The notes beneath the pieces were generated by a model that worked only from the letters and a program-made list of their open reading frames with translations, was not told where the DNA came from and did no database searches. Shown piece by piece: positions 18,828 to 27,029 of a DNA stretch of 37,104 nucleotides. The position numbers and the translations under genes were made by a program. Each line of letters begins with the position of its first letter. Within the stretch, counting starts at the first letter, position 1. Source of the stretch: Acidovorax sp. CF316 (GTDB lineage Bacteria > Pseudomonadota > Gammaproteobacteria > Burkholderiales > Burkholderiaceae_C); the NCBI RefSeq assembly GCF_000276605.1, contig NZ_AKJX01000118.1, positions 1 to 37,104 on the forward strand. The letters run 5' to 3'.

Positions 18828-20831
18828 ATGAGTGCAGCATCCACCTCTACATCGGCAATCGAGTCCGTGCTGGTTGAAAACCGTGTGTTCCCCCCATCGG
18901 ATGCCATCGCGCGCGCCGCCCGCGTGTCCGGCATGGCTGGGTACGACGCCCTGTGTGCCGAGGCCGACAAGGACTTCGAAGGCTTCTGGGCCCGCCTGGC
19001 GCGCGAGAACGTGCAGTGGACCCGGCCCTTCACGCGCACGCTCGACGAATCCAATGCCCCCTTCTTCAAGTGGTTCGACGATGGCGAGCTCAATGCCAGC
19101 GCCAACTGCCTGGACCGCCATATCGGCACGCCCACCGAGAACAAGGACGCGATCATCTTCGAGGCCGACGACGGCACGGTGACCCGCGTGACCTACAAGG
19201 AGCTCCTGACCCGTGTCAGCCAGTTCGCGAATGCGCTCAAGGCCCACGGCGTGCAAAAGGGCGACCGCGTGCTGATCTACATGCCCATGACGGTGGAGGG
19301 CGTGATCGCCATGCAGGCCTGCGCCCGCATCGGCGCCACGCACAGCGTGGTGTTCGGCGGCTTCAGCGCCAAGGCCGTGCAGGAGCGCATCATCGACGCT
19401 GGTGCCGTGGCCGTGATCACCGCCAACTACCAGATGCGCGGCGGCAAGGAGCTGCCGCTCAAGGCCATCATCGACGAGGCCCTGGCCGCCGGCGGCTGCG
19501 ACACCATCCGCAACGTCTTCGTCTACCAGCGCACGCCCACGGCCTGCAACATGGTGGCCGGGCGCGACAAGACCTTCACCGAGGCCCTGGAAGGCCAGAG
19601 CACCGACTGCCCGCCCGTGGCCGTGGGGGCAGAGCACCCGCTGTTCATCCTGTACACCAGCGGCTCCACCGGCAAGCCCAAGGGCGTGCAACACAGCACC
19701 GGCGGCTACCTGCTGTGGGCCAAGCTCACCATGGACTGGACCTTCGACCTGCGCCCGGACGACATCTTCTGGTGCACGGCCGACATCGGCTGGATCACCG
19801 GCCACACCTACGTGGCCTACGGTCCGCTGGCAGCCGGCGCCACGCAGATCATCTTCGAGGGCATCCCGACCTTCCCGAACGCCGGGCGCTTCTGGCAGAT
19901 GATCGAAAAGCACCAATGCACGATCTTCTACACGGCCCCCACTGCCATCCGCTCGCTCATCAAGGCTGCCGAGGGCGATGCCGCCGTGCACCCCGCGCGC
20001 TCGGACCTGTCGAGCCTGCGCATCCTGGGCAGCGTGGGCGAGCCGATCAACCCCGAAGCCTGGATGTGGTACCACAAGAACGTGGGCGGCGAGCGCTGCC
20101 CCATCGTGGACACCTTCTGGCAGACCGAGACCGGCGGCCATGTCATCACCCCGCTGCCCGGCGCCACCCCGCTGGTGCCCGGCAGCTGCACGCTGCCACT
20201 GCCCGGCATCGCCGCCGCCATCGTCGATGAGGTGGGCAACGACATCGCCAACGGCACGGGCGGCATCCTGGTCATCAAGCGCCCCTGGCCGAGCATGATC
20301 CGCACCATCTGGAACGACCCCGAGCGCTTCAAGAAGGCCTACTTCCCCGAAGAGCTCAAGGGCTACTACCTGGCCGGTGACGGCGCCGTGCGCAGCGCCG
20401 ACCGCGGCTACTTCCGCATCACCGGCCGCATCGACGACGTGCTCAACGTCTCGGGCCACCGCATGGGCACCATGGAGATCGAGTCGGCCCTGGTCTCCAA
20501 GACCGACCTGGTGGCCGAAGCCGCCGTGGTGGGCCGCCCCGACGACGTGACCGGCGAGGCCATCTGCGCCTTCGTCGTGCTCAAGCGCTCGCGCCCCACC
20601 GGCGAAGAGGCCAAGCAGATCGCCAACGAGCTGCGCGCCTGGGTCGCCAAGGAAATCGGCCCCATCGCCAAGCCCAAGGACATCCGCTTCGGCGACAACC
20701 TGCCCAAGACCCGCAGCGGCAAGATCATGCGCCGGCTGCTGCGCAGCATCGCCAAGGGGGAGGCGATCACGCAGGACACGAGCACGTTGGAGAATCCGGC
20801 AATCCTGGAGCAATTGGCCCAGACCAATTGA
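18828..20831 (+). CDS. acs: Acetyl-CoA synthetase
   Basis: A 667-residue AMP-forming acetate-CoA ligase, converting acetate, ATP and CoA to acetyl-CoA in the cytoplasm. The adenylation P-loop is [17 protein letters not shown], followed by the [14 protein letters not shown] and [10 protein letters not shown] segments. The C-terminal swivel domain has the [11 protein letters not shown] motif; Lys632 there is the catalytic Lys that is acetylated by Pat-type enzymes in other bacteria. The ATG at 18828 is set by AGGAGA seven bases upstream. The length fits Acs rather than propionyl-CoA synthetase PrpE. It is a single-gene unit with a stem-loop 8 bp after its stop. Confidence 0.96.
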   Translation: MSAASTSTSAIESVLVENRVFPPSDAIARAARVSGMAGYDALCAEADKDFEGFWARLARENVQWTRPFTRTLDESNAPFFKWFDDGELNASANCLDRHIGTPTENKDAIIFEADDGTVTRVTYKELLTRVSQFANALKAHGVQKGDRVLIYMPMTVEGVIAMQACARIGATHSVVFGGFSAKAVQERIIDAGAVAVITANYQMRGGKELPLKAIIDEALAAGGCDTIRNVFVYQRTPTACNMVAGRDKTFTEALEGQSTDCPPVAVGAEHPLFILYTSGSTGKPKGVQHSTGGYLLWAKLTMDWTFDLRPDDIFWCTADIGWITGHTYVAYGPLAAGATQIIFEGIPTFPNAGRFWQMIEKHQCTIFYTAPTAIRSLIKAAEGDAAVHPARSDLSSLRILGSVGEPINPEAWMWYHKNVGGERCPIVDTFWQTETGGHVITPLPGATPLVPGSCTLPLPGIAAAIVDEVGNDIANGTGGILVIKRPWPSMIRTIWNDPERFKKAYFPEELKGYYLAGDGAVRSADRGYFRITGRIDDVLNVSGHRMGTMEIESALVSKTDLVAEAAVVGRPDDVTGEAICAFVVLKRSRPTGEEAKQIANELRAWVAKEIGPIAKPKDIRFGDNLPKTRSGKIMRRLLRSIAKGEAITQDTSTLENPAILEQLAQTN

Positions 20832-21243
20832 TCCAGGAAGGCGCCGCGTAAGCGGCGCCTGCGCGCAGCGCTTGCCGGATTCGGGGACACTCATTTCGCC
20901 GAAGGCGATGTGATGTGGCCACAGAACCCCGTTGTTCATCCACCGCGCGTGATCGAAGCACCCTTTTGACGTTGCGAAGCCTTTCGGGTCCCACGGGCCC
21001 GACAGCCCCTTCCGGAGCGCTTTTCCTCCCTCCCTCTCTTTTTCGTTTCGGGACGCTTCGCGACTTTTTTATCCCGGTCACCGGCCGCTGCGCAGCGGCC
21101 TGGCAGCCGCCCCTGTAGGACAGCTTCGGCAAACTGCTGCAAGGTCTGTGTTTGCAGCCCCGCATGGGTTACAACCCGTTCAACGCGCCGCCGGCCATGA
21201 GGGCCGGTGGGCGATGCGTGCAACGAACGAACGGAGCTTTACC
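20832..21243. other. 412-bp gap downstream of acs with several dyads
   Basis: No gene is seen. It contains a perfect 9-bp stem AGGCGCCGC-GTAA-GCGGCGCCT (20839-20860, no U-tract) that may end acs transcription. There is a split inverted repeat, GTTGCGAAGC at 20971-20980 and GCTTCGCGAC at 21055-21064 (9 of 10 pairs), followed by TTTTTT. Inside it is a pyrimidine-rich stretch at about 21018-21050. An 18-bp perfect palindrome, GGCCGCTGCGCAGCGGCC, occurs at 21083-21100. Confidence 0.5.
20839..20860 (+). terminator. Stem-loop after acs, possible terminator
   Basis: Perfect 9-bp GC-rich stem with a GTAA tetraloop, 8 bp after the acs stop. No run of U follows, so intrinsic termination is uncertain; it could instead protect the 3' end of the mRNA. 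Confidence 0.5.
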
Positions 21244-21714
21244 ATGCAATTGCGATCCATCGTGCTGCTACTGACCATGCTGGCGATTGCCGTGCTGGCG
21301 GCGTTCAACTGGGCGGCACTGTCTGCCCCCGTGCTGGTGTCCCTGGGCCTGACCACGCTGGAGGCGCCCCTGGGCCTGCTCATGCTGGGGCTCACGGCCT
21401 TGCTGGCCGTCGTGGGTGTGGCCTACGTGCTGTCGCTGCAAGGCTCGGTGCTGCTGGAGACACGCCGCCACACCAAGGAGCTGCAGGCCCAGCGCGAACT
21501 CGCCGACAAGGCCGAGGCCTCGCGATTCACCGAGCTGCGCAGCTTTCTGGAAACCCAGCAGCAGCAAACGCATACCGCCCTGCTGGCCCGGCTGGACCAT
21601 CTCGAAACCCGCCTGGCCGCCCGCGCCCAGGAATCCGACAACACCACCGCCGCCTACGTGGGGCAACTGGAGCAGCAACTGCGCGTGCGCGGCGCCGACA
21701 TGAACCTCGTGTAA
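21244..21714 (+). CDS. LapA-domain (DUF1049) membrane protein with coiled-coil tail
   Basis: A 156-residue inner-membrane protein. Two hydrophobic helices, about residues 3-24 (IVLLLTMLAIAVLAAFNWAA) and 40-65 (LGLLMLGLTALLAVVGVAYV), flank a short loop with the FNW...V pattern of the LapA/DUF1049 family. A predicted coiled coil follows to the C-terminus (about 70-150: TRRHTKELQAQRELADKAEA, FLETQQQQTHTALLARLDHL). LapA/YciS of E. coli acts in assembly of lipopolysaccharide; the long coil here is an addition and its role is unknown. GGAG eight bases upstream supports the ATG at 21244. It converges with the cytochrome c gene. Confidence 0.75.
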   Translation: MQLRSIVLLLTMLAIAVLAAFNWAALSAPVLVSLGLTTLEAPLGLLMLGLTALLAVVGVAYVLSLQGSVLLETRRHTKELQAQRELADKAEASRFTELRSFLETQQQQTHTALLARLDHLETRLAARAQESDNTTAAYVGQLEQQLRVRGADMNLV

Positions 21715-21742
21715 CACGGCCCGTACCAAGGTGCCAGAAGCA

Positions 21743-21779
21743 CAACAGCCGCCCCACTGGCACAGTGAGGCGACTGTTG
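21743..21779. terminator. Stem-loop between convergent genes
   Basis: CAACAG-CCGCC pairs with GGCG-ACTGTTG, with an inner CACTG/CAGTG helix. It lies between the stops of the LapA-domain gene and the cytochrome c gene. There is no strong U-tract, so it is a probable rather than certain terminator. Confidence 0.5.
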
Positions 21780-21803
21780 CGTAGGGGGCGCAGAGCGGTG
21801 GAC

Positions 21804-22109
21804 TTACTTGACCGTCAGCACCCAGGCCGCCAGTTTCTTCGCATCGGCCTCGTTCACCTGGGCATTGGCGGGCATGGGCACGGGGCCCCACACGCCACCA
21901 CCGCCCTTCATGATCTTGCCCGCGAGCTTGTCCACGGCGTCCTTCTGGCCCGCATACTTGGCGGCCACTTCCTTGTAAGAGGGGCCCACCACCTTCTTGT
22001 CCATGGCATGGCAGGCCATGCAGCTCTTGGCCGTGGCCAGCGCCAGGTCGGCCATGGCGGGGCCCGCCACCGACAGCGAAAGGGCCAATGTGATCAGAGT
22101 GCGCTTCAT
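21804..22109 (-). CDS. Small periplasmic class I cytochrome c (c551/c552 type)
   Basis: A 101-residue cytochrome c precursor. The signal peptide covers residues 1-20 (cleavage after PAMA). The heme is attached at CMACH (Cys30, Cys33, His34), and the distal ligand is probably Met80 in GPVPMPAN. The mature size of about 80 residues and the KKVVGPSYKEVAAKYAG segment match the cytochrome c551/c552 group, soluble electron carriers between respiratory complexes and terminal oxidases or reductases. The start at 22109 is preceded by AGGAAA. It is divergent from the small Trp-rich protein gene. The specific partner cannot be named from the context. Confidence 0.93.
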   Translation of the reverse strand: MKRTLITLALSLSVAGPAMADLALATAKSCMACHAMDKKVVGPSYKEVAAKYAGQKDAVDKLAGKIMKGGGGVWGPVPMPANAQVNEADAKKLAAWVLTVK

Positions 22110-22228
22110 GGTGGGGATTTTCCTGTGGGTTGGGTTACAGTTCTTTTAACGGAATTGTAGTGACTTGGGTTGACCCCGGCCCCGCAGGCCGCCAAGTCCC
22201 TGCGCCCCCGTATTGTTCGGAGAATGCT

Positions 22229-22471
22229 ATGTACATCCTTGTCATCGCCGTCATCCTGTCGGCACTCAAATACCTGGAAATCGGCCCCGTCGCAAACATG
22301 GATTGGTGGTGGATCCTGGGCTTCTACGGCGCTACCATCGTCTGGTGGGCCTGGGCCGACGGCACGGGCTATACCAAGCGCAAGGCCATGGAGCGCATGG
22401 AGGAAAAAAAGCAGGCACGCATCAACAAGCACAAGGAAGCGCTGGGCATGGCGCCGCGCAAGCCGCGCTGA
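22229..22471 (+). CDS. Small Trp-rich membrane protein (TIGR04438 type)
   Basis: An 80-residue protein. Two hydrophobic stretches (YILVIAVILSALKYLEIGP and WWWILGFYGATIVWWAWAD) contain six Trp, and a basic, helical tail follows (TKRKAMERMEEKKQARINKH). This pattern matches the TIGR04438 'small Trp-rich protein' family, which I know mainly from betaproteobacteria; its function is unknown. GGAGA with short spacing fixes the start at 22229. It is divergent from cytochrome c and followed by a strong terminator at 22550-22581. Confidence 0.85.
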   Translation: MYILVIAVILSALKYLEIGPVANMDWWWILGFYGATIVWWAWADGTGYTKRKAMERMEEKKQARINKHKEALGMAPRKPR

Positions 22472-22549
22472 GGAGTCTTTTCCGCCCGGTGAGGCTGCCT
22501 GCGGGCCAGGCGCTGGTCGACTGACGGCTGGTGCCCCTCGCACCATGAC

Positions 22550-22581
22550 AAAAGCCCGTGCCACTGGGGTACGGGCTTTTT
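22550..22581. terminator. Intrinsic terminator
   Basis: AAAAGCCCGT pairs with ACGGGCTTTTT around a 12-nt loop. A-run and T-run flanks make it usable on both strands. It lies between the small Trp-rich protein gene and the converging LysR gene. Confidence 0.88.
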
Positions 22582-22603
22582 CACGCCTGCCGCCTGGCAG
22601 GAA

Positions 22604-23482
22604 TCAGCCCAACGCCCGCCCCATCTCCTCCACCAGCGCACCGGCCGCCGCGCTCCAGGGTAGGTCCCGCGAGCGCAGCGCATAGGCCACCGTGCCCACT
22701 TCCGGTGCCAGGGGCCGCACCTGCAGGCCGGGGTGGCGCCGGGCGTACCAGGCCGACCAGTTGTCCACCAGGGCCCAGCCCAGGCCCTGGGCGGCCATTT
22801 CGATGGCGGCGTGGTAGCTGGCGGTGGTGATGCGCGCGGCAGGCGCCACGCCATGGGCGTCGTAGGCCATGTGCAGCTGGCGACCAATGGGGTCGGCCGG
22901 GTCCAGGTCGATCAGCGGGTGATCGGCCAGGGCCTGCAGGGGGACGGGGCCATCGCCGGGCGGCAGGTCCAGGCCCACGCAGGCCACGCGGCCGCGGCCG
23001 ATGGGCAGGTCCACCGCGGCGGGGTGGTTGGAGGGCTCCAGGGCAAAGCCCAGGTCCGCCTCGCGGCGCACGATGGCGTCGGCGATCTGGCGCGAGTGCA
23101 GGGTGCGAAAGGTCAGGCGCACATCCGGGTAGGCGCGGTTCCAGCGGCCCAGGGCCTGGGGCAGCACCTCCATCGACAGCCCGGGCACGCACAGCAGGCG
23201 CAGCACCGTGTCGGAGCCGGCACCGAGGTTGGCCGCGCTGCGGCGCACGGCATCGAGCTGGCCGAAGAGCTGCTCCACCTCGGGGAACAGGCGCCGGGCT
23301 TCCACCGTGGGCGTGAGCCGGCCGCGCACGCGCTGGAACAGCGTGACACCGATGCTCTGCTCGGCCTGCTGCAGCAGCCGCGAGGCTGCAGGCTGGGTGA
23401 TGTGCAAGGTGTCGGCCGCGCCCTTGACGGTGCCGGCGCGCATCACGGCATAGAAGATCTCGATGTGGCGGATGCGGAACAT
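22604..23482 (-). CDS. LysR-family regulator of the D-amino-acid cluster
   Basis: A 292-residue LysR-type regulator. The HTH lies at about residues 3-60 (MFRIRHIEIFYAVMRAGTVK, then LHITQPAASRLLQQAEQSIG), followed by the effector-binding domain. Its N-terminal style (RHIEIFYAVMRAGTVKGAA) is that of OccR/NocR-type regulators of opine and amino-acid catabolism. The ATG at 23482 is preferred to the GTG at 23488; neither has a clear Shine-Dalgarno. It lies 60 bp downstream of the ornithine-cyclodeaminase-family gene on the same strand, so it probably shares the leftward transcript. The T-N11-A dyad at 25930-25948 is its most likely operator (inference). Confidence 0.92.
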   Translation of the reverse strand: MFRIRHIEIFYAVMRAGTVKGAADTLHITQPAASRLLQQAEQSIGVTLFQRVRGRLTPTVEARRLFPEVEQLFGQLDAVRRSAANLGAGSDTVLRLLCVPGLSMEVLPQALGRWNRAYPDVRLTFRTLHSRQIADAIVRREADLGFALEPSNHPAAVDLPIGRGRVACVGLDLPPGDGPVPLQALADHPLIDLDPADPIGRQLHMAYDAHGVAPAARITTASYHAAIEMAAQGLGWALVDNWSAWYARRHPGLQVRPLAPEVGTVAYALRSRDLPWSAAAGALVEEMGRALG

Positions 23483-23542
23483 GGGCACAGAGCGTAACAG
23501 GCGCGCGGGGTGCCGGCGCCCCGGGGGAGGGGGCCGCCCGCC

Positions 23543-24490
23543 TCAGGCGCCGCCGTGCTGCGCTTGCCAGGCCTTCCAGACCAGGGCTGCGGCCGCCAGG
23601 TCAGTGAGGCCCACGCCCACCGACTTGAAGACCACGACCTCGCTGTCAGACTGCCGCCAGCGGGCGTCTGCCGCGCCCAGTTCCACCAGGTCGACGATGC
23701 GCTCGGGTGGCAGCACGCCGTGGGCCTGGCCGGTCACCACCTCGCCGGCCTCGACCAGGCTCTGGGGCTTCCATTCCACGATGAGGCGGGCCGCGCGCGC
23801 CAGGGTGGCATCGTCGAGCTCGCTGCCCGTGGGCAGGCTGGTGCCCACGGCGATCACGGTAGCGCCGGGCTTCAGGCGGCTGCCATCGAACACCGGGGTC
23901 TTGGAGCGGGTGGCGGTGACGACGACGTCCGCCCCGTCCACGGCAGCGTCGGCCGCCATGGCGCGCACCGGCCGCTGCCAGCGCTGCGCTGCCTGGGCGC
24001 AGAAATCCGTGGTATCGCCCACGCCGACCACGCGCACCTCGTCAAAGGGCTGCTCGGTCATCAGGGCGTCCAGGTGGGCGCTGCCCTGCACACCGGTGCC
24101 GAACAGGGCCAGCACGCGGCGCCCGGTGGCCAGCCGCGACACGGCATGCACCGACAGCGCCGGCGTGCGAAAGCGCGTGATCTCGTTGCCCTGCACGGTG
24201 GCCAGGGGGCGGCCCGTTGCCGTATCGAACAGGTTGCAGACGAAATCGAAGCGGCCCGCCACGGTGCCATAGGTCTTGACGGCGGCCAGGCCTTCGTCGA
24301 GCCAGACGGCGCCCATGGCACTGAGCCGGAAGGCGCCGCATTCGATGCGGGTGCGTGCCTGGATCTGCGCCGTGCCCGTTGCCAGGCTGGCGAAGGCGCG
24401 CGCGATGGACTCGCGCACCGTGGGTACGCTCAGGTGCTTGGCCACGAAGGCGTCGTCGATGAAAGGGAGGTACGTGTTGTCGTTGCTCAT
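23543..24490 (-). CDS. Ornithine cyclodeaminase / mu-crystallin family protein (probable ketimine reductase)
   Basis: A 315-residue NAD(P)-dependent enzyme. The substrate part is N-terminal (TRIECGAFRLSAMGAVWLDE, GLAAVKTYG). The Rossmann motif is LALFGTGVQGSAHLDAL at about residues 128-144, and the C-terminal part includes GTSLPTGSELDDATL. Family members include ornithine cyclodeaminase, alanine dehydrogenase and reductases of cyclic ketimines such as 1-pyrroline- or 1-piperideine-2-carboxylate. Because it is coupled to a D-amino-acid dehydrogenase-like gene (ATGA overlap at 24487-24490), ketimine reduction to an L-amino acid is the most attractive role, but this is inference. Confidence 0.88.
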   Translation of the reverse strand: MSNDNTYLPFIDDAFVAKHLSVPTVRESIARAFASLATGTAQIQARTRIECGAFRLSAMGAVWLDEGLAAVKTYGTVAGRFDFVCNLFDTATGRPLATVQGNEITRFRTPALSVHAVSRLATGRRVLALFGTGVQGSAHLDALMTEQPFDEVRVVGVGDTTDFCAQAAQRWQRPVRAMAADAAVDGADVVVTATRSKTPVFDGSRLKPGATVIAVGTSLPTGSELDDATLARAARLIVEWKPQSLVEAGEVVTGQAHGVLPPERIVDLVELGAADARWRQSDSEVVVFKSVGVGLTDLAAAALVWKAWQAQHGGA

Positions 24491-25788
24491 GCGTTGCCCG
24501 CTGCCAGTGCGGCTGAAGAAGAGAAATGGGAGGCCGGGGCCTTACCCTCGAAGTGCGCCGCCAGCCGCTCGGCAGAACCGAAGGCCAGCGTGAAGCCCAG
24601 GGCGCCCTGGCCGGAGTTGACGAACAGGTTGCGCAAGCCACCGGCGCGGCCAATGCACGGCAGCCCGGTGGGGGTGGCCGGGCGCAGGCCGGCCCAGGGG
24701 CGCACGTCGCCCGGCGTGCCGCGCAGGCCGAACAACTGGCGCACGCTGTCCACCAGCAAGGCGATGCGGCCGTGGTCGATGCGTGTGTCCTGGCCCACCA
24801 ACTCGGCAAATCCGGCCACGCGCAGCCGGCGCGTTGGGCCCGTGCCCAGCGGTGCGAACACGGTCTTGGTGGCGGTGTCGGTGAGGCTGGTGGCGGGCAT
24901 GCGCACGATGTGCCCGGCCGCCACGTCGATGCTGTAGCCCTTGAGCGGCTGGATGGACACGCTGCCGCCCACGCCCAGAGGGCGCAGCAGCCCGGGAGTC
25001 TGCGCCCCGGCCGCCACCACGCAGGCATCGAAGGCAATGCGCTGCTGCGTGCCGTCGTGCTCGGCAAGCAGGCCCCGGGGCTCGCTGCCCTGGCAGTCCC
25101 AGGCGAGAAAGCGATGGTTCCACAGCGCGGTGAAGCGCGGGCCGCTGGCCAGTTCGTCGGCCAGCGCGGTGCACACCCTGGCGCAGTCGGCCACTTCCTC
25201 GCTCGGGGTCCAGATGCCGCCCGCCAGCGTTGCGGCGGGGTCCAGCGCGGGCTCGCGCGCGCAGCATTCCGCGCCCGTCAGCACCTGCTGCAGGGGGCCG
25301 TGCATGGCCTGCTGCAGCTGCACTTGGCGGCTGGCAGACTCCAGGCCTGCGGCACTGCGGTACAGCACCAGCTTGCCCTGCGTGGCATGCTCGATGCGCG
25401 CCGCCGGGACGTTCGCGCGCCAATGCTGGAAGGCGCTGTGGCTGTCACCGGCCAGGTGCAGCAACTGGCGCGTGGTGGCATCGGCGCGGGCCTGTGTGCA
25501 GGCGGCCATGAACTGCAGGCACCAGCGCCATGCAGCCGGGTCCAGCCCCGGGCGCAGGCGCAGCGGCGATGACGGCGAGAGCAGCAGCGACGGCAGCTGC
25601 GCAAAGATGGACGGCGCCGCCAGCGGCGCCACATAGGCATAGCTCAGCTGCGCGCCGTTCTGCGCGCTGGCACCACCGGCCGGGCCGGGGCCCTGGTCCA
25701 GCAGCACCACCTCGTGGCCCCTGGCGACGAGGGCCCGCGCCGTCGTCAACCCGACGATGCCGCCACCGATCACTGCAATACGCAACAA
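24487..25788 (-). CDS. DadA-like FAD-dependent D-amino-acid dehydrogenase/oxidase
   Basis: A 433-residue flavoenzyme of the DAO family. The FAD-binding dinucleotide fold is at the N-terminus (RIAVIGGGIVGLTTARALVA, then EVVLLDQGPGPAGGASAQNG). Other segments are ACVVAAGAQTPGLLRPLGV, the GYSIDV strand and C-terminal PWAGLRPATPTGLPCIGRA followed by LFVNSGQGALGFTLAFGSAE. This layout is that of DadA, which oxidises D-amino acids to 2-oxo or imino acids at the cytoplasmic membrane. No ATG or GTG begins the fold; instead TTG at 25788 (or TTG at 25785) stands 6 or 9 bases after a clear AAGGAG. It is first in the leftward unit and overlaps the next gene by 4 bp. Confidence 0.9.
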   Translation of the reverse strand: MLRIAVIGGGIVGLTTARALVARGHEVVLLDQGPGPAGGASAQNGAQLSYAYVAPLAAPSIFAQLPSLLLSPSSPLRLRPGLDPAAWRWCLQFMAACTQARADATTRQLLHLAGDSHSAFQHWRANVPAARIEHATQGKLVLYRSAAGLESASRQVQLQQAMHGPLQQVLTGAECCAREPALDPAATLAGGIWTPSEEVADCARVCTALADELASGPRFTALWNHRFLAWDCQGSEPRGLLAEHDGTQQRIAFDACVVAAGAQTPGLLRPLGVGGSVSIQPLKGYSIDVAAGHIVRMPATSLTDTATKTVFAPLGTGPTRRLRVAGFAELVGQDTRIDHGRIALLVDSVRQLFGLRGTPGDVRPWAGLRPATPTGLPCIGRAGGLRNLFVNSGQGALGFTLAFGSAERLAAHFEGKAPASHFSSSAALAAGNA

Positions 25789-25794
25789 CGCCTG

Positions 25795-25800
25795 CTCCTT
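25795..25800 (-). promoter_or_regulatory. Ribosome-binding site that sets a TTG start for the DadA-like gene
   Basis: On the minus strand AAGGAG stands six bases before TTG (25788) and nine before a second TTG (25785). No ATG or GTG lies between this site and the conserved IAVIGGG strand. The site therefore argues for a TTG start rather than a longer protein from the open upstream frame. Confidence 0.75.
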
Positions 25801-25875
25801 GGTACAAAAAGAGCCCGCATCATCGGCGTGGCCTGCGGCGGCGTCGATTGCCGGAATGCCGATGGCCCATGCCCT

Positions 25876-25948
25876 GGCGGCATACCTTTCCTGCGGCGGT
25901 GCGCCTGCACCAGGACGGTGCCTGCAGGCGTATGCCGCCAAGGCATAC
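25876..25948. promoter_or_regulatory. Operator region with LysR-type T-N11-A dyad
   Basis: GTATGCC-GCCAA-GGCATAC at 25930-25948 is a perfect 7-bp inverted repeat with a 5-bp spacer, and contains T(25933)-N11-A(25945). An upstream GGCGGCATAC (25876-25885) is the exact reverse complement of GTATGCCGCC at 25930-25939, giving three copies of the half-site. A nested CGCCTGC/GCAGGCG repeat lies between. It is placed between the divergent DadA-like and amino-acid-binding-protein genes. Confidence 0.65.
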
Positions 25949-26040
25949 ACCATGGCGAAATTGCTACTCGCGGCGCGGCGGCCGGGCCCGTACATTGCGA
26001 GTGTTCGCAGACCCCCTTACAACACTTCCGGAGAGCACCC

Positions 26041-26946
26041 ATGAACCGCTGGACCCGCACCGCCCTTGGCGCCGCCCTGTCGCTTGCCGCCCTGTCTTCT
26101 TCCTTCGCCCAGCCGCAGCCCACGCTGGCCAAGATGGCGCAGACCGGCGTGATCCACCTGAGCTACCGCGATTCGTCGGTGCCGTTCAGTTACCTGAACG
26201 ACGCCAAGCCCATCGGCTTCAGCATCGAGATCTGCGACCGCATCGTGGAGATGCTCAAGGCCAAGGTGAAGCGGCCCGACCTGAAGATAGAGCGCCAGCC
26301 CGTGACCTCGCAAAACCGCATCCCGCTGGTGATGAACGGCACGGTGGACCTGGAATGCGGCTCCACCACCAACAACGTGGCGCGGCGCGAGCAGGTGGAG
26401 TTTGCGGTGAACTACTTCTACACCGGCACCCGGATGATGGTGAAGAAGACCTCGGGCATCACCACGCTGGCCGACCTCAAGGGCAAGAAGCTGGCCACCA
26501 CCAGCGGCACCACCAACGTGCAGGTGCTGCGCAAGTACCTCAAGGACAACAACCAGGAAACCGAGATGCTGCTGGCCAAGGACCATGCCGATGGCGCGCT
26601 GCTGGCCGAAGGCGGCCGGGCCGATGCCTATGCCATGGACGACATCCTGCTGTACGGCCTGGTGGCCAATGCCAAGAACCCGGCGGAATGGACCATCGTG
26701 GGCGAGGCCCTGCAGGTCGAACCCTACGCCATCATGCTGCGCAAGAACGACCCTGAGTTCAAGAAGGAAGTCGATGCCGCGCTGGTCTCGCTCATGAAGA
26801 GCGGCGAGTTCGAGAAACTCTACGACAAGTGGTTCCTGCAGCCCATCCCGCCACGCAATGTGCCGCTGAATGTGCCCATGAGCGCCGAGCTCAAGAAGAA
26901 CCTCAAGGAGTTCAGCGACCGACCTGCGGCACCTGCCGCCCCCTGA
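26041..26946 (+). CDS. Amino-acid ABC transporter periplasmic binding protein (SBP_bac_3)
   Basis: A 301-residue polar-amino-acid binding protein related to GltI. The signal peptide covers about residues 1-23 (cleavage after SSFA). Family 3 features are GVIHLSYRDSSVPFSYLN, PIGFSIEICDRIVEML, and GTVDLECGSTTNNVARRE near residue 105, typical of the glutamate/aspartate-binding branch. The C-terminal part has LMKSGEFEKLYDKWFLQPIP. GGAG seven bases upstream fixes the ATG at 26041. There is no permease or ATPase gene nearby, so it must share a transporter encoded elsewhere. It precedes the deacylase by 83 bp and is divergent from the DadA-like gene. Confidence 0.93.
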   Translation: MNRWTRTALGAALSLAALSSSFAQPQPTLAKMAQTGVIHLSYRDSSVPFSYLNDAKPIGFSIEICDRIVEMLKAKVKRPDLKIERQPVTSQNRIPLVMNGTVDLECGSTTNNVARREQVEFAVNYFYTGTRMMVKKTSGITTLADLKGKKLATTSGTTNVQVLRKYLKDNNQETEMLLAKDHADGALLAEGGRADAYAMDDILLYGLVANAKNPAEWTIVGEALQVEPYAIMLRKNDPEFKKEVDAALVSLMKSGEFEKLYDKWFLQPIPPRNVPLNVPMSAELKKNLKEFSDRPAAPAAP

Positions 26947-27029
26947 TCGGTCCACCGCCGGATATCCCGCGCGGCCAGTGGCTGTGCGGCGCCTCCCTTC
27001 CCGAAACCTCCTTGAATCTGCCTGATCCG

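Noticed and set aside
23483..23488. GTG start for the LysR gene of the D-amino-acid cluster
   Set aside because: ATG six bases later gives the usual N-terminus and no ribosome site favours the GTG.
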